A stretch of DNA of 48,563 nt from Acanthamoeba sp. SK_2022b (lineage: Eukaryota; Discosea; Longamoebia; Acanthamoebidae): contig JANDJZ010000205.1 of the NCBI GenBank assembly GCA_027943245.1, positions 1-48,563 of the forward strand, written 5' to 3'. The notes under the pieces were generated by a model. That model saw nothing but the letters and a program-made list of their open reading frames with translations. It had not been told where the DNA came from and made no database searches. Positions 29,320 through 40,885 of the stretch are shown piece after piece. The stretch's first letter is position 1, and the number at the start of each line of letters is the position of its first letter. The position numbers and the translations under genes were made by a program.

Positions 29320-32300
29320 ATGGCCTGTCCCATGCACACGAGTAACAGCAAGTTAGCCGTCGGCGGCGCTGGCGAGTCGGAGAGAGAGCTCTTCTACAGC
29401 CTAATGAACGTCGAGGACCATCCCGAGGTGTTGGCGCAGGCCCGAGCCTACCTGCCCTCGGCCCTCGAGAAGGCGCGTCGCATGCGACGCCACACGGCGG
29501 GTGCCGACTTTGACTACTCACCAGAGGCCCTCGAGGCCTACCTGTGGGCCGACTACGATCGGGCGATGAACGAGTACGCGGCCTACAGCCGGGCTGTCGC
29601 GCAGAGCCAGGTGGAGACCATCCCGCGGGACGACATGGCCTTCTACCTCGTGCAAGTGGCCCCCTCCAAGCTGGTCGACGGCTCGTGGCTCCAGAACGTG
29701 GCCAAGTGCGAGCACCTTAGCCGCGACCCTCGTCTCAACCGGATCCTGTCCAACCTCTTCGTCATCTATTCAGGTTCCCCTTTCCCCATAGTTTTTCAGC
29801 CTCCTTCCTGCTTCCACCCTCACACCACCGTTATGTTGATAGAGGAGCTGGGGGAGGGCAAGCTGGAACAAAACCATGTCTTCATCTACCGCAAACTTAT
29901 GGAAGACATTGGGTAAGGATGTATCCCGCGCGCTGTTTGCTGCCCTCTACTGAGACTCACTCTATCCTCTGCAATCGCAGCGTAAAGTTACCCCCAACAG
30001 ACAGCAGAGAGTTTGCGTATCTGCCACTCTTCGAAGACTGTGCCCTACGGTGTGCAGTCGCCCAGATGTGCTTGTCCCTCTTCTCCCTGGACATGCTACC
30101 AGGTAAAAGCCTCATCACACAGGCGCACACGCACCACTTCAGTACTAATGAATGGTTTCTGTGCTCTGAACAGAGATCCTTGGCTTCAACCTCGCATTCG
30201 AGCAGCTGCCGCTGCATCTCCTGATCACTGTCCACCAGGCAAGCCTCATTCTTTTCCCTCTCATTTATCTCCACTACACCTGAATGCAGTTCGAAGTCTC
30301 ATCTCCAGCTCGACACGTTTCGTAGATGCGGGAGTTGTCCATGGATCCCTATTACTACCAACTGCACATCTCGATCGACAACTCGGACACCGGTCATGCC
30401 CGCATCGCCATCGACACAGGTACGACCCGCACGCGTCTCGGGCCATTTAGCGTCAGCTGACCGACGCGAGAACGGTCCACCTCGCAGTGAACCTCTACAT
30501 GGACCACATTCGAGAGCTAGAGGGCCCCGAAGAGGCTGCGCGCCACTGGAACCGGGTGATGGACGGCTTCTTCCTAGCCAACCTCCCATTCGACGGCGAG
30601 GGCCGTCTGCAGCGCATCAAGCGCATGCTGGACCACCCGAACGAGCATCTCATCAAAGGCAAGCAGCAGTCCAAGGCCGCCACGGCCGTCGGCGAGAAGG
30701 GCCGAGCTTACCGACACATGAAGGAGATGATCGTCAAGAAGGCCAAGTTTGGCGTGCGCATGCACGGCGAGCACCTGTACATCGGCGATACCAAGATCGA
30801 CGAGTGGCTTCACAACATCGTTGCCGAAGCCGAGCGCGATAGCGACGACGGCGCGGCCTCGGATCAGCCGTCGTGGATCGACCGATTCCTCGACGCCTTC
30901 TTCGGCTCGCACTACGTCAATTCTGAAAGCCCACTTAATAGCTCGCTCGTCACACAGGTGCGCTCTCCAAACGTCATCCAGCTTTCGCACTGTATTGGCG
31001 GCACTGATTTCTCTCGCTCGGTTTGTGTAGGTGTGCGGGTTCGGTGGGTCCATGTTCCATATCTTCACCAAGGACGAGATGCGGGTGATCACCGACTGGA
31101 TCGTGTCCACGCGAGAAGAGCGCCGGGCGGCGTCGCTAGACGCATCAGCTGCGACGGCGACGGTGACGGCGACTGAAACGGCGATGAATAGCGGCGAGAA
31201 GTCGCCAGAGGGGAGCGCCACACAGGCGCAAGACTGCGCGAAGAAGGCCGAGGTGGCGGCACTGATGCTCGAGCTGATCGAGACGAAGCGCAAGCGGGGC
31301 ATGTACGCCCACCGCAGCCGAACAGTGACGGGCGCCGACGGCCAGACACAGGTCAAGATCAACGACGTGCTCAAGTCCGAGACCGGCGCGAGCATCATGT
31401 CCATGATGCGGGCCCACTACGGGCTCGACGACCCGGCCAAGCGGGGCGAGTCGAACCCATTCCTGCGGGCCTTCCTGTGCGGCGGGAGCATGGCCAAGTC
31501 CTTCACGGCCGACGAGGTCGAGGTCGTGCGCCGGTGGGTCGCGCTGGGCGGTCCGCTCCCCGCCGACGCCGCACCCGCGCAGGCAGCCGCATGTGCCGAG
31601 CTCGTCCAGGCGCCGTCGGGGGGTGGCGGAGACTGCGCTCGGGGGCAGGACCAGCAGACCAGCCCGGTCGAGGCCCCGCGACGAGTCCAGGATAAGCCTT
31701 CGCGCGATGTCGCGAGCAACCACAGACATGGCTACCACGACGGGTTCTTGGAAGCGACCGCTACGCGCCCTGGCCTGAGAGACCCGCAGGCAGCGCGTCG
31801 CTACGTCGAGCGGGAGCTGCAGGACACCAAGCGGTCGATGGAGGCCGGCCAGAACGGAAGCGCCGGGGCGATGGGCGGCGACCGATGGCAGGTGCTGCTG
31901 ATGGCCGGGATCGAGGCCTTGGTTGAGGCCGAGCTGGACGAGCTGGTGGCGTCTTCTGCCGTCGACGCCGCGGTCGTGAAGGGCCTCCTGCCCTACTGGC
32001 TCAGCGAGGCCGCGCCGCTCCAGGGGCTCTATACCACGCCCGCGTTCCACGCCACGGAGCTCGGGTGCGCGCTGCTGGGCGTGCTGATGCTGACGTGGGG
32101 CTACCCCGACCTCGCCGCCCACGCCGACACACAGCGCTACCTCAACGCCGCTCAACGATTAGAGTACGACTGACGCTCCATGATACACATTCCTGGCGTT
32201 GCTGACAGTCATTGCGTGTAGTGTTGCGTTGCCCGACCTTCGGGACTGGAGCGCCCATCCAGGGCCGCTGTTGTTCGTGCACGCCATCGGCGCGTGCCCG

Positions 32301-32702
32301 TCCAAGTTTGTGCCCGAGGCGGTGGGCGCGGCGCTCTTCATGGTCATGTGGAACCATCGATCATGGCAGCGCGCTCAGCTGCGTCTCCGCGACTCGGGCC
32401 GGCCACTTGCAGCCACTGCCGCTGACTGCGTAGACGGCGCGGTGGGCGCGGTGGTGACCAGACACGAAGAGGACCTGCGATTCCGCAAGAAGCTGGATGC
32501 CTTCCAAGCGGTGATGAACTTGATGAAGGGCCGCGGGGACCACCTGCAGCGCGTAGGGCTTGGCTTCCATTGCATGCTGCGCTTGGCGACGACGGCGAAC
32601 AACGCAGACAAGAAGAGCAAAAGGACTCTGAACAAGGCCGCGACGAACTGGAGTGTGGAGGCAACCAACGCCCACAGCCAAACCCTCGCTACAGCGATGT
32701 AG
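29320..32702 (+). CDS. Large protein with N-terminal iron-containing redox (haem-oxygenase-like) domain
   Basis: Eight exons, 29320-29773, 29843-29912, 29981-30102, 30174-30238, 30326-30419, 30488-30957, 31031-32163 and 32222-32702, close in phase to 962 residues. The first 350 or so residues match the haem-oxygenase-like di-iron family (iron-containing redox enzyme): EELGEGKLEQNHVFIYRKLM supplies the Glu and His ligands, and YYYQLHISIDNSDTGHA the later His/Asp/His set. The remainder has no domain I recognise but holds an internal repeat: GGSMFHIFTKDEMRVITDWI and GGSMAKSFTADEVEVVRRWV. The C-terminus is partly hydrophobic (LPDLRDWSAHPGPLLFVHAI). The fourth intron appears to be GC-AG (CAG/GCAAGC at 30239). 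Substrate unknown; oxidative chemistry on a small molecule is inferred. Confidence 0.82.
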
Positions 32703-32795
32703 AGCAATCAAATGGCCAATAGAATCTCTCTGATGATAGATAACAACGGTCTTTATTTGCCGATTCTCCTACATGCGCTGGATGACCACTACCAT

Positions 32796-33026
32796 CTACC
32801 TGGTGGTGCTAGTCGTGGAGTGGCGGTGGTGGCCTCGGGAGAAGAGGGAGCGCAGCCGGGTCATGAAGCCCTGTTTCTCGCCATCGCCATCTCCGCCGCC
32901 GCCGCCGATTCTTCGGCGCGACTTGTCGGGCAGCGTCAGCGTCTCCAGACCGCTGTAGTAGCCAGCAGGATAGTGGGTTGGATACGCGCTCGGCTTCGGG
33001 TTGTCTGTGGTTCTGCTGTTGTCCAT
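32796..33026 (-). CDS. Small Gly/Ser/Arg-rich protein A
   Basis: A 76-residue ORF starting at 33026, convergent with the redox-enzyme gene (93 bp apart). It has Tyr/Pro-rich NPKPSAYPTHYPAGYYSG, a poly-Gly run and a basic amphipathic C-terminal part, GFMTRLRSLFSRGHHRHS. The same order (NP..YY..H..AG, then GL/FxTKLKRL) appears in the protein encoded at 33357-33749, so the two look like a tandem pair. No known family; an upstream exon cannot be excluded. Confidence 0.5.
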   Translation of the reverse strand: MDNSRTTDNPKPSAYPTHYPAGYYSGLETLTLPDKSRRRIGGGGGDGDGEKQGFMTRLRSLFSRGHHRHSTTSTTR

Positions 33027-33356
33027 TCTACTTGTTGCTCTGCGTGGTGTGTACGGGTGTGGTGTGTGCGAAGCTTTCCGGCAGTGTGCCTGCAACCCTG
33101 CCGGTCTCTTCCTGCCAATGTTCATCTAGACCGCCCTACGGCATACGCAATAGTGCGATTTCTACCAAACACCAAGGCCCCCTCCCTGGGCGATGCCGAG
33201 CTCGGAGTCGGCCAACAGGGCACGGCCAGTTCCGCGGAATTGAGGGGGGGGGGCACAGAGAGGAGGCCAAGGAACGCCAAAAGTGGATAACACCATCATC
33301 TTCACACTAAAACTCTATGCCTGTACATGTCACATGGAACTCCGCACCACCATCGC

Positions 33357-33749
33357 TCAGCTCGACCCGCCCGAGGCGGCATCAGGGGCCTGACGCGGTG
33401 CAAAACAGGTTAGTGGGTGCTCAGGCAGAAAGACCAAGAAAGGGGGAGAGGCAGGGACGCGCACGTCAGCGTGGCCCGCGTGCTTGTTGTGTGTGGCAAA
33501 GACGCCCGACAGACGCTTCAGCTTGGTAAAGAGCCCTCGACGGCTCTCGGGCGAGTGCTGCTGGTGGGCGCCGGCGGGGGGCGATGAAGAGGTTGAGGAC
33601 GAGGACGAGGATGATGAAGTCGACGACGAGGAGGAGGTCCCCAGCAGTGCGGGCTGGTTGTTGATGGCCCACTCTTCGTCGGGTCCACCCGCCGCGTACT
33701 CGTGGTGGGCGTAGTAGCACGTAGGATTGGGCATCGACTCAAAGGACAT
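33357..33749 (-). CDS. Small Ser-rich protein B
   Basis: 130 codons starting at 33749: MPNPTCYYAHHEYAAGGPDE, a long Ser/Thr run, then a basic segment RRGLFTKLKRLSGVFATHNK. A donor-like GTGCGC after HAGHAD could remove part of the C-terminus, so the last 35 or so residues are uncertain. Resembles the 76-residue neighbour in layout. No family known; low complexity means function cannot be read from sequence. Confidence 0.5.
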   Translation of the reverse strand: MSFESMPNPTCYYAHHEYAAGGPDEEWAINNQPALLGTSSSSSTSSSSSSSSTSSSPPAGAHQQHSPESRRGLFTKLKRLSGVFATHNKHAGHADVRVPASPPFLVFLPEHPLTCFAPRQAPDAASGGSS

Positions 33750-34113
33750 GCTGTGTGCGGTGTGCTATGCTGTTATGTCGTGCGTGTGCGGTCGCGTGCG
33801 AGGGCTTCAGTCGCGCTGTGTTGAGGAGGAGTTGGGGGAAAGCAAAAAGAAGAAAGGGTCAGAGAGTTGGTGGTGAAGTGGTGGACTGCCTATTGGCCGC
33901 GGAGAGTGATGGACGAGAGGAGACAAGGCTGTGTGCAGCACAGCACCAGCCATTCAGCGCCACGTCAACACGGTGGTTTTTCTTCAACTCCGACTCAACC
34001 TCGTCGACATTTCATCCGAGTTGAGTCGACTTAAAGTACCGACGGCTGCGCATGATTGGGCGGTTGCATTTATAAATTGGACCAATCAGCTAGCTCACAA
34101 TTGTCGTTCCAAC
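33750..34113. promoter_or_regulatory. Intergenic region with candidate TATA and CCAAT on minus strand
   Basis: Between the UBA1 stop and the start of small protein B. On the minus strand it contains CTGATTGGTCCAATTTATAA (about 34071-34090), combining an inverted CCAAT, a CCAAT and a TATA-like TTTATAAAT. About 320 bp to the ATG implies a long leader or a leader intron. Candidate only. Confidence 0.35.
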
Positions 34114-35658
34114 TTAGGAGGACTCGGGGGTCTGGGGCGAGCTCTTCTTCTTGACGACCTTCTTCCTCTTGCTGGTGAGCCAGTAGCGCACGGGCGGGCC
34201 GTTCACGTCGGAGCCGTCGTCGTTCTCGAACGTGACGATCAGGTCCACGTACTTCTGCCCCTTCTCGCGCGTGATGAGACGGCGGAGCCTGCCACGCGCG
34301 GGAGATGTGTCGGTCAACCGATGGACCCTCGCATTGGGGGAGGGGGGGGAGGGCCGAGCGTACTTTTTGGGCAGTCGGGAGTCGTGGCCGGGCATCAGGG
34401 GCACGTAGACCATCTGCACGCCCTGGAACACGCCCGTGACGGTCAAGTTGTACTTTTTCTGCAGCGAGACAACAACAACAACAACAGAACGCCTTGGTGT
34501 GTTAGAGCGCAGCGATACAACGTAGATGAGTGTGGGGAGGGAGGAGGGAAGGAAGGCACAGTGTGAACCTTGAAGTGGTCGCAGAAATCGTTGAGGGTGA
34601 TGTCGCCCATCTTGAGGTCCCACTGGTCCCAGATGGTGACGCTCACCGAGTCCGTGATCTTGGTCTTCTCGGCCGGCGACGGCTCGGCGAACTGGAACAT
34701 GGGCAGGCCGAGGTTCATGAAGGCGTTCTTGTAGTCCTCCATCTTCACCTTCTTCACGATCTTGACCAACTCGATCGACACCTGCGTTGCGACCATTGAG
34801 ATGGTTGCATTGTGATTTTGTGTCGACGGTTATTAAGCGCACGTCAACCAATCTCCTGTTGTTGATGGTTTGGGGGCGTTGGCGTACGAGGCCCGAGACG
34901 GCGGCCGTGGTGGTGGCGATGGCGGGCATGATGCGACCGGCGATGCGCTTCGTCTTGAGCCTGTCGGCGGGCGCGATGGCGTAGTTGTAGGCGCGCAGGT
35001 TGGACGTCGCCGTGATGAAGTCGATGTGGAAGTTGGCGTCATTGTCCTACTCGTGTGTGCGTACGCGGTCAACCGTGAGTGTTTGGCGGCAATGCATGGT
35101 AAGGGCGAGTGGGTAGGGGTACCTTCTCGAACTCCTCGGGGAACATCTGGTACTTCTCCTTGTGGACGAGGAGCTCCTTGATCCTGTCCACGGCGTCGTT
35201 GAAGGCGGCCTCATCAAACTCGGCGGCCTGCTGGACCTTGGCTTCGATGTCCTCCTTCTTCGCGTTCTCGTCGGTCTCGATGACCTTGTTCTGCTTGGGC
35301 TGGAAGGGCGGGACCGGCACCTCCTCACAGATCTGTCGCGTTTCATTTCATTTGATGATATTAATCAAATAAATATATTATTAAATATATTATTAATATT
35401 AATCAAATAAATATATTATTAAATTGTAATTAATGCCACCCAAGTAGTGCTGCGTTACCTTACGGAGGTAGTCGTTGTCGGCCTCGTTCCTGGGATCGTG
35501 GTGCGTGGGCTGCACGCCCCACACCTTGGCCCAGAGGCACGCCGAGTAGCGCACGTAGTCGAGGTGAAGCGGGTTCTTGGAGTCGAACTGCACCGGCGTA
35601 GGTGGTCTGCACTCGCGCCACATAAAAATGAGTAATCAATCCATTTTAAATAAGATGA

Positions 35659-35691
<33 letters not shown>

Positions 35692-35960
35692 AATAAATAA
35701 TAAGAGGGAGACGGCTACCTCTTGGCGCCGGACCAGAAGGGCGTGCCCTCCTTGGTGACCATGTCGAGGGGGAAGTTGTGGAGGAGCTGGAGGATCTTGT
35801 TGCGGAAGTACTTCTCGAACTTGAGCCTGCCGTAGGCCACGCACTCCTCGAAGCTGCTGGGCCGGCTCTCGAGCATCTTCAGCGCGTGCTGCGCGTTCTT
35901 GAGCTTGTTGCCGGGCTGAGTTCGCAACTCCTGGAGTGTTTCGCAGTGTAAGCCCTGGTT

Positions 35961-36023
<63 letters not shown>

Positions 36024-38805
36024 GGGAGGTTTCTGAGCTGTACCTCGATGACGTCATTTTCGGCAAGGAGCTTGTTCAGCTCCTGCGGCTTGAGCGAGAA
36101 CAGGTTGGCGAACTTGTCCCTGGCCCACTGGATGGTGTGCTGGATCTGGTTGGGGAAGCTCTTGAGCGTGCAGAACGGGACGTCCTTCTCCGGCGGGTCC
36201 CGCCTCGAGCCGTACGACTCGGTGAGGAAGGGCACGATCACCTGCCAGGCGACCGACCACCCGTGAGCATGCACGCCGCCCAAAAAACATGGTCTCGCAC
36301 GAGAGTGAACTCGAGTCTGCGTCGTTGTGACGTACTTGTACGTGGCCCTTGGTGCTGAGGGTGCCCGATTCGAGCAGGGGTCGCTGGTTGGTCACGCACC
36401 GGCTGTCTACGTACAGACGGGCCTGCACGTTGTCCAGGGCGTTCACCACGATGTCGAGCGCTGGAGTGGGAGATGGGGGGGGGGGGCATAGATGAGTCGC
36501 AAGCGAGCTGGGGCTCAGTGGAGGGAGAGAATGAGCGCACTCTTGAAGAAGCCGTCGGTGTAGAGGTTCTCGGACTCCTGGCCCACTTTGTTGAGGTGGG
36601 CGTCGACCCTGAGCGACGGGTTCATGGCGATGGCAGCGTTGGCCGCGCTGGTGGACTTGGGCTTCTGGATGTCCTTGGGGCGGAAGAGGAACTGCCTGTT
36701 GAGGTTGCTCTTCTCGATGAGATCGTTGTCGGTGACCGTGATGAGGCCCTCGCCGGCGCCCACACCGAGCATGGCAAAGTTCTTCAGCATCTCGCAGCCG
36801 ATCGCGCCAGCGCCAATCTGAACGAACGATGTGGTCAAGTACAACCGGTTGGAGTTAGATTGGTCAGTGTCTGAGGCTGGCGGTCATCGAGGAAAGAGCT
36901 CTACTGCAGTAGTCGCACCATGAAGACCCTGAGTTGCTGGAGCTGGGCATTGACATCCTTGCCCAAGCACACTACCTGGGCGTCGTATCTGTTGCCCTCG
37001 GGCTGGCACTGCGCCGCATCGACGTCCTCGCCAGGGAGCACCTCAAGTGCGTCCATATACAGCTGTGCCGATCGAATAAAAATAAATGTAAATAAAGGTG
37101 AGTAAAAATAAATAAATAAATAATGAAAGAGCATACCCATTGGTGGAGAGGCGCGAACTTGCCGGTGACGGACTTGATACCCTCTTGCGCCACAACGCCG
37201 CCGAGGAAGGCGGTGATGCCCACCAGGCTGCCTTGCGAGGTGAAGGCCAGCTTCTCCAGCAGCTTCTCGTCGACAGTGATCCTGTCACTCTCTGGCCTCT
37301 TTTCGTTGAGCTCCTTGGCCAGCGCCACGAGCACGGCGGCATCCTCCTTGTTCCAGGGAGCCGGCAGCCTTCCGTTTCGCTCCGCGAAGGCGTCCAGAGC
37401 CTGCGCGCCGAGATGGAGCTGCGTCGGGTTGTCCATCTTGGCCCAATCCGCGATAACGATGTCAGGCTTCTCGATGGCCTCTGCCAGTGGGAGCTATGGT
37501 GTGCGCAGTGGTAGCAAAGCCAACCAACGCCACTGGTTAATGCTTGTCCAGCACCTGCAAGCATATTCGTTAAAGACGAAGGAGAAGGGCGTGTACGAAA
37601 GACATCTCGACGGTCTTCTTGACCTCGGTGGCTATGCCTCCGCTAACGTAGTCGCCAAAGTTCGAGGTGTCGCCAATGCTGAATTCGTAAGGATTGATGG
37701 TCTTCACCTCAAACACCTTCCCTTCATTGAGCTCGGTCATGCCCTTGACCTCCTTGAACTGCACCAGCATGCCGTCCTCCAGGCCGTGCTTGGACTTGTC
37801 CAGCGTGCGGACCACACCGGGGTTCGCCTGGCGCATCAACAACAAGGTGCAGTGTGAGGCTACTTGTGTAGACTAGTCAAGACCTCAATGCTTCAAGAGC
37901 CATGGTACCTTGGAGACATGCTCGATCATGATCTCCAGCGGCTCCTCGCCGTTGACGTCGTGCACTTCGAACTTGTCACCAAAGTCGCAGAACGCCCAGC
38001 AGAACACGCCGCGCACGTCGGCCGAGATGAAGGCGATGCCGCGTGCGTGGCAGTACGCGTTGATCTTCTTCTGGAGGCGCAGCGGGGCCTCGGTTAGGAT
38101 CACGCACTTGAACTGATCGAAGAAGGAGAGGTCCTCCTCATCGAGGTTGGCCGTGGAGGTGCTGATCTTGACGTAGGGGTTGAGCTCGATCACGTGCCGG
38201 GCGCTGAGCTCGGCCCTGTTCTTCCCCAGGTCGCCGTCGCTCACGAAGAACTGCGAAGCCTGGTCGAACGTCGTCGCCACACGCGTGTCGTGCAGGGTCA
38301 GCGCCTTCACTCCCGCCAGCGCGATGTTCTTGGCTGTAAAATATAGAAATAAATGAATATATAATGTTTAGCTGAAAAAAAAAGGCAGTGAAGGTCACCC
38401 TTTGCGAGAGTACAAAAATTAATAGATGGTGGTACCAATTTCAACGCCCAGCCCACCAAGGCCGCTCAAGAACACGTTGGAGTCAGCCATCTTGGTCATG
38501 GCCTTGCCGCCGTAGACGTAGTACTGACGTGAGTAGAGGTCCATGTCGATGTTCTTGGCCTCCTCCGGCACATCGAATGAAGCGGGTCCTGGAACTACTT
38601 CCATCCTATCTAGGCTTTGTGATGTTGAAGATGAAGAAAATGTGGTGCCAATTGGCCAGTGATTGTCTGTCCTACTTTTCTTGCTCTCTCGACCGTGTTG
38701 ATGGTCTTGTTCTTCCAATTCCTCCTCTCCGTTGGGGCGAGGATCGTCTTGCTGCTTTGCCTGCTTCCTCTCTTCGATCGGGGCCGAGTCGCGCGAACGC
38801 TTCAT
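34114..38805 (-). CDS. UBA1: Ubiquitin-activating enzyme E1
   Basis: Activates ubiquitin by adenylation, then holds it as a thioester for E2 transfer. Fifteen exons close in phase to 1120 residues: 38436-38805, 37909-38333, 37597-37827, 37137-37493, 36919-37062, 36541-36817, 36336-36460, 36044-36241, 35719-35954, 35459-35606, 35123-35332, 34888-35046, 34569-34781, 34364-34458, 34114-34288. Visible: inactive adenylation domain ([13 protein letters not shown]), active adenylation domain ([25 protein letters not shown]), the catalytic Cys in [27 protein letters not shown], and the C-terminal ubiquitin-fold domain that recruits E2s ([14 protein letters not shown] region to end). The first 90 or so residues are a charged, low-complexity extension (NLS-like KKSRT). 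The acceptor of exon 9 has an alternative 21 nt downstream. Divergent from the UBX gene. Confidence 0.96.
35967..36020. repeat. (GT)n microsatellite in UBA1 intron
   Basis: A GT tract of about 54 bp within the UBA1 intron between 35955 and 36043; reads CA on the coding strand, close to the 3' splice site. Confidence 0.95.
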
Positions 38806-39253
38806 GTAGGTCTTGTCGTCACGGCAATCCCACCATAAAACCCAGCTTCACCGCTTCCGTGTTTTCGCGCCAATTCATTCCCCGAACGAAATACAATTAC
38901 AAAAAGAAAAGAAAATCACAACTGGAGGAGCGGTGGCGGCAGGTGGTGTGGTTATGTTGCAGAGCCTCAGCACGAAGTAACACCAAGCCATCGGCGCTCC
39001 TCTGTCCTCAGGGTGCTCCAGCCAACCCTTATGGCCAAACCCACAACGGTTAGTCCACCAACTGTGGTGGCGGGCCAGAAAAAAGGCAGAACCTGACCTC
39101 TGGGAGATCAGAGAGATTTCCCATCCGTTCCCGGTTGTACTCGTCGATGCCTGGCTCGTCTTACCAGAACCCGGAACGTTAACGGACCCACCTCTTGAGA
39201 GGTGGGTCAGAGAAGGGCTTTACGGTCAGACAACACAACCCACACACTCGAAG
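38806..39253. promoter_or_regulatory. Shared upstream region of UBA1 and UBX gene
   Basis: 448 bp between two divergent ubiquitin-pathway genes. No supported ORF. It includes TTCCCATCCGTTCCCGG near 39118 and a short inverted repeat CCCACCTCT/AGAGGTGGG at 39189-39207 immediately 5' of the UBX start. No definite promoter element can be assigned. Confidence 0.4.
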
Positions 39254-40789
39254 ATGCACAGGCTGATGAGAAAATTGAGGAGAGAGCTCGCACACGGCCA
39301 TCAGCTCACGGAGGAGGAGGCCATGCGACAAGTACTGTTGCAGCATGCCTTGGCCCGACAGGAGGAGCAGGAGCGGTGGCGTCGTCTTGCGCTTGCGGAA
39401 GCCGAGGCGCAGCGCCTCATGATGCAACCTACGCCTTTTCTGGCCCCAGGTTTCACACTCGAGCCACAGCCTCCTGTGATGGCTCCATCGGGGTGGGCAC
39501 CAGTAGCGGTACAGCCACAGGCGGTTGGTTTGGCTTCGACAAACGACGAGGAGGCCCAGCTGCGGCGGGCGATCGAGGAGTCAAAGCGCGAAGAAGAGGA
39601 ACGAAAGAGAAAGCAGGAGGCCGAGGAAGAGGAAGAACGAAGGGCCATCCAGAGAGCGCGCGAGATCGAGGAGGCTGAAAGGCGCCAGCAGATGATCTAC
39701 CAGGAGCAGCAACTTCGACTGATGGACAGTCGCAATGGAACCTACGGGGAGTCCGAGCTACAGGTCGATGAAGAGGATGAAGAGCAACGGGAGGCCCTGG
39801 AGGAGGCCAAGCAGATCCAGCTCGCCCTTCAGATGTCCCTCGCCGAGCAGCAACGCGCTCGCCAACAGCAGCAAAAGCTGTGGGACGGCATGCTAGCCGA
39901 GGGCGTCGCCTTCATCGAAGAAGAGAACTCTCACGACACTGGCAACCTTCAAGTTGACGACGAACCCCACTTGAGCCGCAAGGGCAAGGAAAAGCTCAGG
40001 TGGACCGATGAGGATGAACAGGCGGACGACGCAGAGCTGGCCGAAGCCCTGCGACTGTCGCAGCTTGTGAACAAGCCTCCCGAGGAGAGAGCTAGAGAGG
40101 AGCAGGCCATCTACCGCTCGGCGCTCATCAACGAACAGGTACACCCTTCACGCCTGCCGGTCAAGTAGTAGGCTGTCATTCACGTTCTCACCGTCCTAGT
40201 AGGATCGCGAATTTGAGGACTCGCGACAGCGAGATCTGGCCAAGGAGGAGCAGAAGCGCCAGAAACGGATGGCGCGAGATCGCGCACTGGCGATCATCGC
40301 CCAGGCCCGAAGCAAGGAGACCGCACTCCTACCCGAGCCTTCCGCTGGTACAAAGCCTCTCTTTCAAGCAACGCACACGCACCTGTGTATCTCTGAGCTG
40401 GGCTGACTCGTGGGTGGCATTCATCAGGAACGGTGGGAGCGACGGAGCTGGTGGTGCGGATGCCCGATGGCCGCAGAACGCGTAGAAGCTTCCCCCAGGA
40501 AGCGCCACTGCAGGCCATCAAGGATTGGATCGACGTCGAGCTGGCCAGGGCCCACGATCACGAGCAGAGCCTCGCGCCTGTGGGTGACAAGCACGCGACG
40601 GACGGGGACATTCCAACGGGAGAAGGAGACGAAGACGAGAAGGTCATCCGAACCAACGCAGGATCGTTCCTGGTGGGCGGGTACGATCTCGTGACGGACT
40701 TCCCCAGGCGAGTGTTCACGGACATGAGGGAGAGCGCGAGACAGGCCGGCCTCTGTCCTCGCGCCCTTCTTAACCTCTCGAGGAGGTAG
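39254..40789 (+). CDS. UIM and UBX domain ubiquitin-adaptor protein
   Basis: Exons 39254-40138, 40203-40347 and 40428-40789 encode 463 residues. Three ubiquitin-interacting-motif-like helices are seen: DEEAQLRRAIEESKREEE, EEAKQIQLALQMSLAEQ and DDAELAEALRLSQ. A long Glu/Arg/Gln-rich coiled coil follows. The C-terminal 110 residues form a UBX fold (ELVVRMPDGRRTRRSF, then GGYDLVTDFPRRVF) that normally docks on p97/Cdc48. The layout recalls FAF1/FAF2 and UBXN proteins but lacks the thioredoxin-like UAS domain. A likely role is linking ubiquitylated clients to Cdc48. The first ATG is chosen; an earlier start is not available in frame. Divergent neighbour of UBA1. Confidence 0.88.
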
Positions 40790-40885
40790 TGCACGCAAGC
40801 CAAAAATGTACAGAAAAAACCACTGGAAAAGAAAATGCAAATATAATTAATTCTGTGAATTAAACCATTGTTTGATTTGAAAAAG

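Noticed and set aside
35341..35458. AT-rich repeated AAATAAATATATTA block as an origin or attachment site
   Set aside because: It lies inside a UBA1 intron and resembles other AT-rich intron stretches in the same and neighbouring genes.
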